Made by a program: the position numbers and the translations under genes. The notes beneath the pieces are model-generated. The model saw nothing but the letters and a program-made list of their open reading frames with translations. It searched no databases and had not been told where the DNA came from. A stretch of DNA of 64,000 bases from Enterovibrio nigricans DSM 22720 (GTDB lineage Bacteria; Pseudomonadota; Gammaproteobacteria; Enterobacterales; Vibrionaceae). This document shows positions 53,772 to 62,930 of this stretch, piece by piece (within the stretch, counting starts at the first letter, position 1; each line of letters starts with the position of its first letter). The DNA is taken from the NCBI RefSeq assembly GCF_900167155.1, contig NZ_FUXU01000017.1:1-64000 (forward strand), written 5' to 3'.

Positions 53772-55601
53772 TTAAACCTTAGTCAAAACCACATCACTTT
53801 GCGGAATACAACAGCAGGCAAGCACCAAACCCTCTTCTTTCTCACCAGGGAAGAGCGCTGGCATGTCAGGCTGATCCACCTCACCCTCCACCAATTTCAA
53901 CTTACAGCAACCACAAACACCCGCTCGACATGAATAATCCACCTGAACGCCCGCTTCCTCAGCTTGAACGAGAATAGATCGTTGATTGCTGCCGTGAATG
54001 AACTCACCATCAAGAGTGATTGAGACCGCTTTCGCTGGCGCGTCTTTCTCTACCGACGGTGCCTCGAAAAACTCCTGCTGAACGTTCTCCGAAGGGATAC
54101 CGATTTCTTCAAGCAGCGCTTTTGCCGAGTCCATAAAACCGAATGGCCCACACAAATAAATTTCTCGGTTCTCAAGCTCAGGAATCGCGGATAGATGGGC
54201 CACATTTAATCGGCCAGATTCCCCCGACCAAGAAGAGGATGGACGGCTGAGACTGTAGATAACCACTAAACCCGGATGTTGTTGAGTGAGCGCCTGAAGC
54301 TCTGCGTTAAACGGGATATCTTCTTCAGAACGACATTGATGCCAGAACACCACATCCTCAATACTATCACTGTCCGCTAAGGCTCGAAGCATTGATATCA
54401 TAGGCGTGACACCACTTCCCCCCGACAACAGCAGCAACGGATTGCGCTTCGACACATCGTCATTCAGATGAAACTGGCCGTCCGGTTGCAATGCCTTGAA
54501 TTGGGCACCAACGTCAAGGTTGTCATGAATCCAGTTCGACACCTGACCACCTTCTACACGTTTAACCGAAATTGCCAGCCTGTCAGGGCGGGTCGGTGAA
54601 GAGGACAAGGTATAACGACGTTGAACACGTTGACCATCAATATTTAACTCTATTGGCAAGTGTTGCCCTGCTTTGTATACCGGTAAGGTACCTTGTTTGC
54701 TGTCAAACCAAAATGTTTTGAAATCGTTGGCTATCGATTCTACTTCTCTGACCTTCAAGTTCAGTTTTGACGTGGTATGGTCTTCATACGTTTCTGCATC
54801 GCGGTATTCTAGTATTTCAATTTCATCATCCGCAGAGATGACTCCTTCGTTAAGCGCGATCAAATTCATACCAAAATTTACATTGCCATTTTCATCGGTG
54901 CGGAATTGGCTCAACGTTGTAATGGGTTCTCCCGTTGCGCGAAAACGCCCGTTTTCTAAATCCAGTGTGGTGAAAATACAACGGCTACACGGACGCGCAA
55001 CCTTAAACACAACAGTACCAATACGCACTTTACCCCAAGTGTCTTCTTCAAACGCTTCACAGCCAGTCACGACGATATTTGTACGGAATTGATCCATCGA
55101 ATGTTTGTCGGAAGAGCGAGCATTAAGCGCATCCAAGGAGGCCTCAGAGATAAGCAACACCGGAAATCCATCCGCAAAACTTACCTCTGTTTCAGCGCTG
55201 GAAGAAACGCGAGGTGAAGATTCATGACCAACATAAAGCAATTGATTATTGCCCCCTAAAAGGTGGCTAAACCACGCATTCGCAGTCGATGTTGTCGAAT
55301 ATGCCGGAAATTCATCTTTGAAAACATTGGTATCGACGCGCTCCATCGAAAAGTGCGCGTATTTGAGCATTAGAGGGGACATGGTTGGGTGAGTCAGGGA
55401 AATTCCATCCGCATTAATCGACGCTTTAATCTTCGTCATCTCGGGCTTAGTTCTACCTGTTACGAACTTGCCAGTGCTGTCCGCAACCATAAAACGTCGG
55501 TCGAAGGTGAATCCAATCTTCTCGACCCACACATTAGAAAGGCTTAACCCACAGATAGATTTTACTGGAAATACATTAAGTTGACTGACTTTCGCGCTCA
55601 C
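53772..55601 (-). CDS. MOSC domain - FAD/NAD(P)H reductase - [2Fe-2S] ferredoxin fusion, 609 aa
   Basis: Single-chain redox enzyme of four parts. Residues 1-110 are the MOSC N-terminal b-barrel (SQLNVFPVKSICGLSLSN), and 110-265 the MOSC domain with its conserved Cys in ARPCSRCIFTTLD. Next come an FAD-binding reductase domain (about 285-385, RRYTLSSSPTRPDRLAISVKR) and a NAD(P)-binding domain (about 390-500, LLLSGGSGVTPMISML). A C-terminal plant-type ferredoxin ends it, with Cys558, Cys563, Cys566 and a last Cys among 596-598. Electrons should run NAD(P)H-FAD-[2Fe-2S]-molybdenum site. It resembles YcbX-type proteins that detoxify N-hydroxylated bases and sulfoxides, with the reductase fused on. 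No signal peptide. Upstream region 55602-55739 is short and shared with a divergent promoter-poor stretch. Confidence 0.9.
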   Translation of the reverse strand: MSAKVSQLNVFPVKSICGLSLSNVWVEKIGFTFDRRFMVADSTGKFVTGRTKPEMTKIKASINADGISLTHPTMSPLMLKYAHFSMERVDTNVFKDEFPAYSTTSTANAWFSHLLGGNNQLLYVGHESSPRVSSSAETEVSFADGFPVLLISEASLDALNARSSDKHSMDQFRTNIVVTGCEAFEEDTWGKVRIGTVVFKVARPCSRCIFTTLDLENGRFRATGEPITTLSQFRTDENGNVNFGMNLIALNEGVISADDEIEILEYRDAETYEDHTTSKLNLKVREVESIANDFKTFWFDSKQGTLPVYKAGQHLPIELNIDGQRVQRRYTLSSSPTRPDRLAISVKRVEGGQVSNWIHDNLDVGAQFKALQPDGQFHLNDDVSKRNPLLLLSGGSGVTPMISMLRALADSDSIEDVVFWHQCRSEEDIPFNAELQALTQQHPGLVVIYSLSRPSSSWSGESGRLNVAHLSAIPELENREIYLCGPFGFMDSAKALLEEIGIPSENVQQEFFEAPSVEKDAPAKAVSITLDGEFIHGSNQRSILVQAEEAGVQVDYSCRAGVCGCCKLKLVEGEVDQPDMPALFPGEKEEGLVLACCCIPQSDVVLTKV

Positions 55602-55739
55602 AATGGTCCCTTGTATTTTTGATTGTTAGCATTCCTTTTAATTAGAGCACATTCTTCACGATCAACTAAACCCTCAAACTAAGTTCTACACTATATTCCG
55701 CCTCTTTATCAGGACGTTTATCATGAGAAGTATCACATG

Positions 55740-57311
55740 TTAGTGTGCTTGCAAGGCGATAATGTGATCCAGACGTTCTGGGTCACTAATGAGCGTCGGA
55801 TATTTTAGGTAGATATGATGAAGACAGGTTAAACACAGCGAAATACAACTCAGTGTTTTTTCGCGTATTTCATCACCGTCCCACCACGCTTCACCAGATA
55901 GGATCAGTGTCCAGTCTTCCTCTAGCATTTCAGCCAAACGAACCGCCTCATCACTTCCCCCAATCACCAACGCGCCAACGCCTTCTGAAACGCGTTTTAC
56001 GTCAGATCCCGCAGCAAACAGGTTTCTCAATGCCAATATGCTGTCCAACAAACCATCCAACTTGTCGGGCTGCCTCGCTGCACAAAACAGCCGAGAGAAC
56101 GCAATGCGTATGCCTCTCGAATCAGTATCCTCCAGCCTCAAGCTCCAGTTTTCCAAATCGTTAAGAACGCCATCAGTGATCTCTAGCGGGTATTCGGCCT
56201 CCTGTACTGTGTCCACCCACTCTTTGGCACTTTCAAGAGAGAACGGATCGATGCGCCAAACCCATTCCGGCGCAACAAAGGGAGAAGATTCGGAAAAAAA
56301 ACACATTGCCATACAAAGCGTGATATTCAGTTCAGTTGACGCTTGTTCATTCTCTGCATCTTGCACCTCATCAGGCCAGTCATCGTCATCCAGTAAGTCG
56401 CCACTGTTGACAGCATAAGCAAACCCCGACTCCAGCATAAAGCCACTGTCTTTTCGCTTTGCCATCTGACTCGGTATTTGCAATACATACTCGGCGATAG
56501 CTGGCGTATATCGACGTAACGTTCCCCACTTGGTTTCCAGCTCGTCAATATGGGTTAATGACGCGTTTCTGAACCCCACAAAAAGTGGAATTTGCGCGAC
56601 TTCTCCATCGGCGACGCTTCTGGCTATTTCGAGCATTTCCAGTACAGTATCAACAAAAATATTCAACGAAACTGGCCCACGGATACGCATGAGATCGTAG
56701 CTATTGATCAAAATCGCCGCGGGTAAGGACGCCAACGTGATGACCCCTCTCCGACCATTTGAATCGGCATAGTGTCCATACGTTTCACTGGGTGAATTAC
56801 CGATAACTTCAAAAATGCGTTCAAATGACAAATCTTCCAAAACTTGTCGGTATAACGCTTTGCTGCCGGGAAGGTGAGATATAGCAGCACTGAGATAACC
56901 TGAAGCCCGATAAAACAGGTGAGGCCGAGTCCCCGCTTTGACCAAAAATAAAGGGTATAAATCGACAGCCAATGCAGCCAAACAGTTTGAGAGAGGATCG
57001 GCCACTTTAGGTTCTACAACACGGCCATCATTCTGTTTGTGCCAAACCGTGAAGATATGATGGTTGCCATGCAGAACATGAGGTAAACGATGAAAGAAAG
57101 ATTGCTCAATATCCCCTTGAGACACCGCGACAGCGCGCATTTGTCGGCACAACTGAATGTAGGAAGCCAAGGTATCTTTTTGCTTTAATGAAAGCTTGAA
57201 TTGCTGTTGTAATACTTGCCTCGCTTCTGACTCAGAAACGTTAAGAATGTAGCTGACAACGCGATGTCCCATCGCTTTCACGAAATTTGGGATTAGCTCT
57301 TTCAACGGCAT
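55740..57311 (-). CDS. Unknown protein with an HTH-like N-terminus, 523 aa
   Basis: I do not recognise a family with confidence. Residues about 12-60 (MGHRVVSYILNVSESEARQVLQQ then helices) look like the small Xre/MbcA-type HTH in which an S-E-x-x-A/V-R turn precedes the recognition helix. Residues 60-330 show mixed strands and helices without known motifs (HGNHHIFTVWHKQN, GHYADSNGRRG). About 335-352 is very acidic (DDDDWPDEVQDAENE). The C-terminal region (about 415-470, IRIAFSRLFCAARQPDKLDGLLDSILALRNLF) is helical in a way that recalls HEPN domains but lacks the RX4-6H catalytic motif. GGGAGGTG directly before ATG 57311 gives a strong start. It is transcribed alone. Confidence 0.7.
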   Translation of the reverse strand: MPLKELIPNFVKAMGHRVVSYILNVSESEARQVLQQQFKLSLKQKDTLASYIQLCRQMRAVAVSQGDIEQSFFHRLPHVLHGNHHIFTVWHKQNDGRVVEPKVADPLSNCLAALAVDLYPLFLVKAGTRPHLFYRASGYLSAAISHLPGSKALYRQVLEDLSFERIFEVIGNSPSETYGHYADSNGRRGVITLASLPAAILINSYDLMRIRGPVSLNIFVDTVLEMLEIARSVADGEVAQIPLFVGFRNASLTHIDELETKWGTLRRYTPAIAEYVLQIPSQMAKRKDSGFMLESGFAYAVNSGDLLDDDDWPDEVQDAENEQASTELNITLCMAMCFFSESSPFVAPEWVWRIDPFSLESAKEWVDTVQEAEYPLEITDGVLNDLENWSLRLEDTDSRGIRIAFSRLFCAARQPDKLDGLLDSILALRNLFAAGSDVKRVSEGVGALVIGGSDEAVRLAEMLEEDWTLILSGEAWWDGDEIREKTLSCISLCLTCLHHIYLKYPTLISDPERLDHIIALQAH

Positions 57312-57507
57312 AACACCTCCCGTTTGAAACTATGACTTTTCGCAGCAAATGTGAAATGTCTACTCATCTTTTCTCGTTATCGGCAACGCGTTAAAAAAAT
57401 ATAGCAGTGCAAAGGTTACTCTTGGGTAACTTCACGTTTCTTCGTTCGATTTTATTTTGAGATAACATCTTATTCTCGGTAAGCAGCAAAAGCTGGATGC
57501 AGCGAAT

Positions 57508-58401
57508 CTACACATTGTCAGGCTTGTTCTGCAATTTTTTCAGGGATGACCAAACCTGCTCACCAGATGGATGCAAACGCGACTGATACCGATAAGCAAA
57601 ATACGAGACATGTCGTTGATGCGATGCATCGCCAATCGTCACCAAGGTGCCTGATAATATCTCTTCCGTTATGAGAAAGTCCGGAAGCCATGCCACGCCA
57701 TTACCTTTAATGGCTTGATCTTTAAGCAGATCAACCATGGAAGATATAAACACAGGTTTGAGGGAAAGGTGTTGCCTTACTGACTCCAACTGACGTCCCA
57801 TATAGAGCGAAGGGCTGTAGGCAAGCCAAGGAAGAGACTCGCCTTCATCGAGGTCAAATAATGGGCCTCCAGAACTGTCAACACCACTCACAGGGGTCAG
57901 GTTGCCAGCGCCCATTTTTATATGCTCAAAAGGTGGAAGTTTTAAATATTCGTTATCAAACGCCAGCAAGATATCGCATCCTCCTTGCTTAAGGGCCTCC
58001 ACAGCTTCATCCACATTCATCGCTTCTATGCTGAGTAACGGTGTTCCTTTTTTGGAAAATGCATGTTGTATGGCGCGTGTCGTACGACAAGCCAAAGAGT
58101 GCGCGGAGGCAATTCTCACCGTGCTGCCATCGGTGTAATTGAGCGCGGAGATTTCGCCCACACTCTCCGCGATTTGATTGATGAGCGTTCTCGCCGTTAC
58201 CCGAAAAATACGCCCACTCGGTGTCAGCGCAATCGGTGTCTGCGTTCTATCTACCAATTCCGCGCCGACTGATTGCTCTAGCATTCTGATACGTCGACTA
58301 AATGCCGGTTGGGTGATATTTCTCACTGCAGCGGCCGCGGAGAAATTACGTGTATCAGAAAGAACCAGAAAATCTTCAAGCCATTTGCTTTCGATATTCA
58401 T
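57508..58401 (-). CDS. LysR family regulator, probably of dgcNA, 297 aa
   Basis: LysR-type regulator with the N-terminal HTH (WLEDFLVLSDTRNFSAAAAVRNITQPAFSRRIRMLE, about 7-43) and a C-terminal effector-binding domain. ATG 58401 is chosen because GGGAGG lies 9 nt upstream; the frame from 58464 would add an odd Cys-rich leader. It is divergent from dgcN across about 210 bases, the standard layout for a LysR regulator and its target. An inverted pair GCAATGC (58444-58450) and GCATTGC (58510-58516) lies in that gap but is too far apart to be a sure operator. D-glutamate or its N-acetyl form is the likely effector. Confidence 0.9.
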   Translation of the reverse strand: MNIESKWLEDFLVLSDTRNFSAAAAVRNITQPAFSRRIRMLEQSVGAELVDRTQTPIALTPSGRIFRVTARTLINQIAESVGEISALNYTDGSTVRIASAHSLACRTTRAIQHAFSKKGTPLLSIEAMNVDEAVEALKQGGCDILLAFDNEYLKLPPFEHIKMGAGNLTPVSGVDSSGGPLFDLDEGESLPWLAYSPSLYMGRQLESVRQHLSLKPVFISSMVDLLKDQAIKGNGVAWLPDFLITEEILSGTLVTIGDASHQRHVSYFAYRYQSRLHPSGEQVWSSLKKLQNKPDNV

Positions 58402-58610
58402 TGCGTACGCCTCCCTGCAATAGCGAGACAGCATATCTGCCTCGCAATGCCATAACAACGTCATGAAAAGATCTTAATCACACTTATCGTTCAATCTCAT
58501 AACAATTACGCATTGCATAGACTGACTCGGCATTTTCCAAACGGTTCGTTTCGTTTTTATAGTTACTGTATTGAGACCACACGATTCGCGTATTACAGAC
58601 AAGGAACGTT

Positions 58611-59639
58611 ATGAATATCCCTGCGCCTTACCTTCTCATGCTTGGAGACGCCCCTGATCCCCTTTATATCAAAACAGCTCGGGGCATTCATTATTGGCGA
58701 CCGGAAAAATGCCTAGGCCAACTTCGTCTCAATGAACACACCGCGTCCCTTTCCCTGCCCGACATGGACATACAAACCGCGTTTAAACAAGGCGCAAAAA
58801 CACTGGTATTGGGGACAGCAAACGCGGGAGGGGTACTTGCTGAGCATTGGATCCCCCTGATTGTGGAGGCCATAAATTTGGGAATGAACATCGCCTCAGG
58901 CTTGCATCAAAAACTCACCGAGATTCCAGCTATTGCTCAGGCTGCTAAACAGCACGGTGTATCTTTGTTTGATATTCGCCACAACAACGACAATCTCGAT
59001 GTCGGCTCAGGGAAAAAACGTTCGGGACGTCGCTTGCTAACAGTTGGTACTGACTGTTCGGTAGGAAAAATGTTCACGACATTAGCGCTAGAAAAAGCCA
59101 TGCGAGACAGTGGATTTTCTGCCACCTTTTGCGCGACAGGCCAGACAGGCATTTTAATTCAAGGGGCAGGCATAGCCATTGATGCCGTTGTTGCCGACTT
59201 TATCTCAGGCGCGACAGAATCGCTGTCTCCTGAATGCCAACCACACCAATGGCAACTTATCGAGGGGCAAGGCTCGTTATTAAATCCCGCTTTTTCTGGT
59301 GTCACCATGGGTCTTCTTCATGGTGCACAACCGGACGCCTTGGTGCTTTGCCATGAAGTCGGTCGCGATCACATTCGCCATCTACCCCACGTCCCCATGC
59401 CGGAATTGGATGACATCATGCAGCTTTCTTTACGGCTTGCCACACTGACAAATCCAAACCCTCAATTTGTTGGCATCGCAGTAAACACATCGTCGTTAAG
59501 TGATGCAGACGCTCGGGCTTATTTAAATCGGATTTCAAACCAATACGCTCTGCCCGCGACGGATCCAGTTCGCTACGGAGTTGCGTCTATCGTTACATAT
59601 ATAGAAAAAACGTTTGGAGACGATATTCGTGAAAATTGA
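58611..59639 (+). CDS. dgcN: DUF1611 protein, D-glutamate N-acetyltransferase DgcN, 342 aa
   Basis: Matches the DUF1611 family, which includes DgcN, reported to acetylate D-glutamate in marine bacteria, the first step of D-glutamate catabolism. The ATP-grasp-like P-loop is visible as VGTDCSVGKMFTTLAL (about 145-160), followed by FCATGQTGILIQGAGIAIDAVVADFISGA and VEGQGS-like LIEGQGSLLNPAF. The gene order dgcN-dgcA and the divergent LysR regulator agree with that pathway. Direct activity cannot be read from sequence. The stop overlaps the dgcA start by 11 bases. Confidence 0.85.
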   Translation: MNIPAPYLLMLGDAPDPLYIKTARGIHYWRPEKCLGQLRLNEHTASLSLPDMDIQTAFKQGAKTLVLGTANAGGVLAEHWIPLIVEAINLGMNIASGLHQKLTEIPAIAQAAKQHGVSLFDIRHNNDNLDVGSGKKRSGRRLLTVGTDCSVGKMFTTLALEKAMRDSGFSATFCATGQTGILIQGAGIAIDAVVADFISGATESLSPECQPHQWQLIEGQGSLLNPAFSGVTMGLLHGAQPDALVLCHEVGRDHIRHLPHVPMPELDDIMQLSLRLATLTNPNPQFVGIAVNTSSLSDADARAYLNRISNQYALPATDPVRYGVASIVTYIEKTFGDDIREN

Positions 59640-60570
59640 GGCCCACATTGTGTCATACCCGCTTAAGCGCCCCTTCACCATATCTCGTGGAAGTCGTACC
59701 AACGCTGAAGTAATACAGGTACGCATTGAACATGACGGGAATGTCGGTGTTGGCGAATGCTCGCCGACAGGACGGTATGGTGAAAGTTTTGATAGCGTAT
59801 TAGTTCAGATAACCTCGATGGGATCGGTGTTCTTTGACCGTTCATCGTTACAGTCTCTGTTACCAGCAGGCGCGGCGAGAAATGCCATTGATTGCGCATT
59901 GTGGGATTTAGGATCTCCTCGCTTTCCAGACGACGTGTTTCATTTACCTTCGTCCATTAAAACGGCGATGACGGTATCGATCAATTCAGCAAATGCCATG
60001 GCAGAAGAAGCCAAAGCGTATGTTGAACAGGGTGCCACATTGATAAAAGTTAAGCTCAATGCCGATGACGTTTACGAACGTCTTCAAGCTGTTCGCAACG
60101 TTGCCCCTAACGCCACCCTTATCGTCGATGCGAACGAAGCGTGGTCATGCTTGGATTTAGAACAAACCATTAATAGCCTTATTCCTCTTAACATTACCAT
60201 GATTGAACAACCTCTTCCTGCATCCGAAGACGAGCAGCTCAGAGGCCTAAACAGTGCGATTCCTCTGTGTGCTGACGAAAGCTGTCATACCAAAAGGGAC
60301 ATCCCACGATTGCTCGGCCTCTATCAAATGATCAACATCAAACTCGACAAAACCGGAGGATTAACCGCTGCGCTTGAGTTGGAACGGAGTGCGAGAGATG
60401 CAGGGCTCGACATTATGGTGGGATGCATGCTAGGCAGCTCCATAGCCATGAAAGCGGCGTTGCCCGTGGCAGCAAATGCCGAGCTTGTTGACCTAGATGG
60501 TGCATACCTAATCAACGGCGATGTCACCGGTGGCCTTAAATACAAAAATGGTGCAATCATTTTGTCCTAA
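59629..60570 (+). CDS. dgcA: N-acetyl-D-glutamate racemase DgcA (enolase superfamily), 313 aa
   Basis: Enolase-superfamily epimerase. Barrel residues in order: KVKLN (KxK acid/base Lys near 145), IVDANEAW (first metal Asp near 170), IEQPLP (Glu near 196), CADESC (Asp near 219), and NIKLDKTGG (second Lys near 243). FTISRGSRTNAEV at the start is the family's substrate cap. Start is GTG 59629: GGAG at 59616-59619 is 9 nt upstream, and the overlap with dgcN (11 bases) gives coupling. In the proposed pathway it racemises N-acetyl-D-glutamate to the L form, which is then deacetylated. Dipeptide epimerase activity is the alternative. Confidence 0.88.
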   Translation: MKIEAHIVSYPLKRPFTISRGSRTNAEVIQVRIEHDGNVGVGECSPTGRYGESFDSVLVQITSMGSVFFDRSSLQSLLPAGAARNAIDCALWDLGSPRFPDDVFHLPSSIKTAMTVSINSANAMAEEAKAYVEQGATLIKVKLNADDVYERLQAVRNVAPNATLIVDANEAWSCLDLEQTINSLIPLNITMIEQPLPASEDEQLRGLNSAIPLCADESCHTKRDIPRLLGLYQMINIKLDKTGGLTAALELERSARDAGLDIMVGCMLGSSIAMKAALPVAANAELVDLDGAYLINGDVTGGLKYKNGAIILS

Positions 60571-60708
60571 CATCTAAAGATGGTGGTGCAACAATTTCAT
60601 TGTGTTTCACTTTTTTTGGGCGTTGAGGAGAAGTTGATGATTTTCTCATAAAAATTGCGACAAATTGTTAACAGCCATCTTGACCACTATTCAGGCGCGC
60701 TCTATTCT

Positions 60709-60726
60709 AGCGTACATGTGTACGCT
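60709..60726. promoter_or_regulatory. FabR/DesT-like operator before the desaturase gene
   Basis: AGCGTACA-TG-TGTACGCT is a perfect 8-base inverted repeat with a 2-nt spacer. It matches the FabR palindrome known upstream of E. coli fabB/fabA (AGCGTACACGTGTTCGCT) at 16 of 18 positions, and DesT-type operators have the same form. It ends 19 bases before the desaturase ATG, overlapping the likely promoter or leader. Confidence 0.75.
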
Positions 60727-60745
60727 GGAATTTGCGGTATTTTAA

Positions 60746-61879
60746 ATGGAATCAAATCAAACACAGAAACCCCCTATTATTTGGCTGAACGTCGCTGTTT
60801 TCGTGATCACCTTTGCGGTCGCTGCGATTGGTACGCCTCTTTGGGCTTATTACCATGGTTTTGACGGGGCTCAAATAGCAATGTTTGCTCTTGCTTTTAC
60901 TTTTGGAGGTATCTCCATTACGGCTGGGTATCATCGTCTTTGGTCACATAAGGCCTATGATGCTCACCCTGTTCTCAAAGCAATCTTTGCGTTAGGCGGT
61001 GCGTTCGCGATACAAAATAGTATCCTTCATTGGTCATCAGACCACCGAATCCACCATCGCCATGTCGATGACAACGATGTCGATCCTTACTCTGCGAAGC
61101 GTGGGTTTTGGTATTCCCATATAGGCTGGATGCTACGTGAATATCAAAAACACCGTTACACCGATTACACCAACTGCCGTGATTTACAAAAAGACAAAAT
61201 CGTCATGTGGCAGCACAAGCACTATCTTGCACTCGTACTTGCAACCAATTTCGGTATCCCTATCGCTTTTGGCCTTATCCACGGTGATATTTGGGGCGCA
61301 ATCATTCTCATCGGATTTACACGGTTGGTAATGAACCACCACACAACCTTTTTCATCAACTCGCTCGCACATATATGGGGAAGCCAGCCTTATACCCAGA
61401 AAAACACAGCACGCGATAACGGCATTCTCGCTTTGTTCACGTTTGGCGAGGGTTACCACAACTTCCACCATATCTTCGAAAACGACTACCGTAACGGTAT
61501 TCACTGGTGGCAGTTTGACCCAACCAAGTGGCTGATTAAATCAGCGAGTTGGGTTGGCCTTGCGCAAAAGCTACGCAAAACGCCCGCAGACCGAATAGAA
61601 AAAGCCAAAGCAACCATGTTGCTAAAGAATATTCAGGATCATTTAAGCGTTATGCCAAATGCGACACACCGCCTTCAAATCATCGAACAGGAATATGATG
61701 CGTTGGTTTCTCGCATGAGTGAGTACTATGAAGCACAAAAGCGTCTGATTGACCTGAAAAAGAAAAACCTTCTTAAGAAATATGAGAAAGCAATTCTGAT
61801 TCAGCAGCTTCAAATTCTGAAATTCGATTTCAAAAAGCAAAAGCGCAACTGGCTAACACTTACTTCCAGTTACGCGTAA
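60746..61879 (+). CDS. Membrane fatty acid desaturase (acyl-CoA delta-9 type), 377 aa
   Basis: Di-iron membrane enzyme that inserts a double bond in saturated acyl chains. Three His boxes: HRLWSH (63-68), HRIHH (100-104) and HNFHH (about 245). Four spans flank them, the first at about 11-30. The C-terminal 80 residues form a charged helical tail (QRLIDLKKKNLLKKYEKAI) unusual for the minimal family and likely cytoplasmic. A FabR/DesT-like operator immediately upstream suggests control by the unsaturated/saturated acyl ratio. Related enzymes lower membrane melting temperature and use a reductase encoded elsewhere. A terminator follows. Confidence 0.93.
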   Translation: MESNQTQKPPIIWLNVAVFVITFAVAAIGTPLWAYYHGFDGAQIAMFALAFTFGGISITAGYHRLWSHKAYDAHPVLKAIFALGGAFAIQNSILHWSSDHRIHHRHVDDNDVDPYSAKRGFWYSHIGWMLREYQKHRYTDYTNCRDLQKDKIVMWQHKHYLALVLATNFGIPIAFGLIHGDIWGAIILIGFTRLVMNHHTTFFINSLAHIWGSQPYTQKNTARDNGILALFTFGEGYHNFHHIFENDYRNGIHWWQFDPTKWLIKSASWVGLAQKLRKTPADRIEKAKATMLLKNIQDHLSVMPNATHRLQIIEQEYDALVSRMSEYYEAQKRLIDLKKKNLLKKYEKAILIQQLQILKFDFKKQKRNWLTLTSSYA

Positions 61880-61899
61880 AATTACCAGGGAAAAATAAC

Positions 61900-61928
61900 G
61901 AAGGGCAGCACCGAGTGGCTGCCCTTTT
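61900..61928 (+). terminator. Terminator after the desaturase gene
   Basis: AAGGGCAGC (61900-61908) and GCTGCCCTT (61917-61925) enclose an 8-nt loop and are followed by TTT, 21 bases after the stop. Confidence 0.85.
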
Positions 61929-62021
61929 TAATGGAACTATCAACGATACCCATGCAAATGAACGAGGCTCAAGGTTGGATGATTTATTGTTCCCTAGGTA
62001 GTTCAACCTCAGGAAAACTGC

Positions 62022-62450
62022 TTAGGCGTCACCGTCCCTACCCTCAGAAAACTGAGGTAAGCCATCGCTAATCTCGTACCAACTCGCCGCATATCGGGTA
62101 AAAATGTGTGCATCAGGACTTTGTGCGATCGGGCTATCCAACGTTCCCAATGCAAACTCCACCAGTGAACCATCACTGTTTGAGGATTCAAACAAAAGGC
62201 TAGACCCACAGGTCCCACAAAATGACCGCTTAGTGCCATTTTCTGCTTCATAAACACAAAGCGTGTTTCCACCTTTGGTGAATCTGAAATGACTGGCTTT
62301 TGCTTCGCCAAACGTAGCAAACGCGGAGCCATGAAACTTACGACACATTGTGCAATGGCAGTGCCCCATTTTCGGCTCTAATTGATTAACCTCGTAAGCA
62401 ATTTGTCCACATAGGCACTGTCCCGTTAACACGTCCGTTGAATGTGACAT
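62022..62450 (-). CDS. GFA (glutathione-dependent formaldehyde-activating/CENP-V type) zinc protein, 142 aa
   Basis: Small zinc protein of the GFA/CENP-V fold. Zinc ligands: CLCGQIAYEV near 12-14, CHCTMC near 31-36 and CGTCG near 78-82. The original formaldehyde-activating activity applies to few members; most have unknown function. Start is supported by AAGGAG just upstream of ATG 62450. Transcribed alone, facing away from the small Cys protein gene downstream on the other strand. Confidence 0.9.
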   Translation of the reverse strand: MSHSTDVLTGQCLCGQIAYEVNQLEPKMGHCHCTMCRKFHGSAFATFGEAKASHFRFTKGGNTLCVYEAENGTKRSFCGTCGSSLLFESSNSDGSLVEFALGTLDSPIAQSPDAHIFTRYAASWYEISDGLPQFSEGRDGDA

Positions 62451-62625
62451 ATCACTCTCCTTGTTTTAAGTATCACCAACCAACGTATCAACTAAATTAA
62501 CGATATTCAAAGCGCTTGCGTGTGTTTTCGCGTCGTTTCGTTGTATGGCCAAGAATTTTCGTCGACATAATTTACGTGCCACATTAAAATCAACGCATTC
62601 GTTCCCTGCTTTGCGAGAAGTTACG

Positions 62626-62907
62626 ATGACACAAAAACCCTCTCGCACGGATGCTATGACGCTCATAATCGAGCAGGTAAAACAGGAATTACCCTTATAT
62701 GACTCCGGCACATTCGTTTGTGGCCCCGACAACAATTGCATTGGCTGTCCGAAGAAACTGCTAGAGCTTGTTGATACAGAGTTAACCTATTGGGAATCTG
62801 CAATGTCGCGTGGTATTACGCCGCAATTCGATGAAATACGGCGTTTTGGAAAACTCTGCACGAACGTTAAGCGTGGGCTGGTTCGCAACAACATCATTCA
62901 GGCGTAG
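62626..62907 (+). CDS. Small conserved protein with a C-X6-C-X2-C motif, 93 aa
   Basis: I do not recognise a family name. Helices flank a short cysteine cluster in FVCGPDNNCIGCPKKLLELVD (about 30-50), where the three Cys could bind a metal or form a disulfide. The rest is helical with many charged residues. ATG 62626 is preferred over 62545 because GAGAAG lies just upstream and the earlier frame reads an Arg-rich leader of no family character. It is divergent from the GFA gene. Function unknown. Confidence 0.6.
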   Translation: MTQKPSRTDAMTLIIEQVKQELPLYDSGTFVCGPDNNCIGCPKKLLELVDTELTYWESAMSRGITPQFDEIRRFGKLCTNVKRGLVRNNIIQA

Positions 62908-62930
62908 GTCACACAACGCACGGGCTACCG

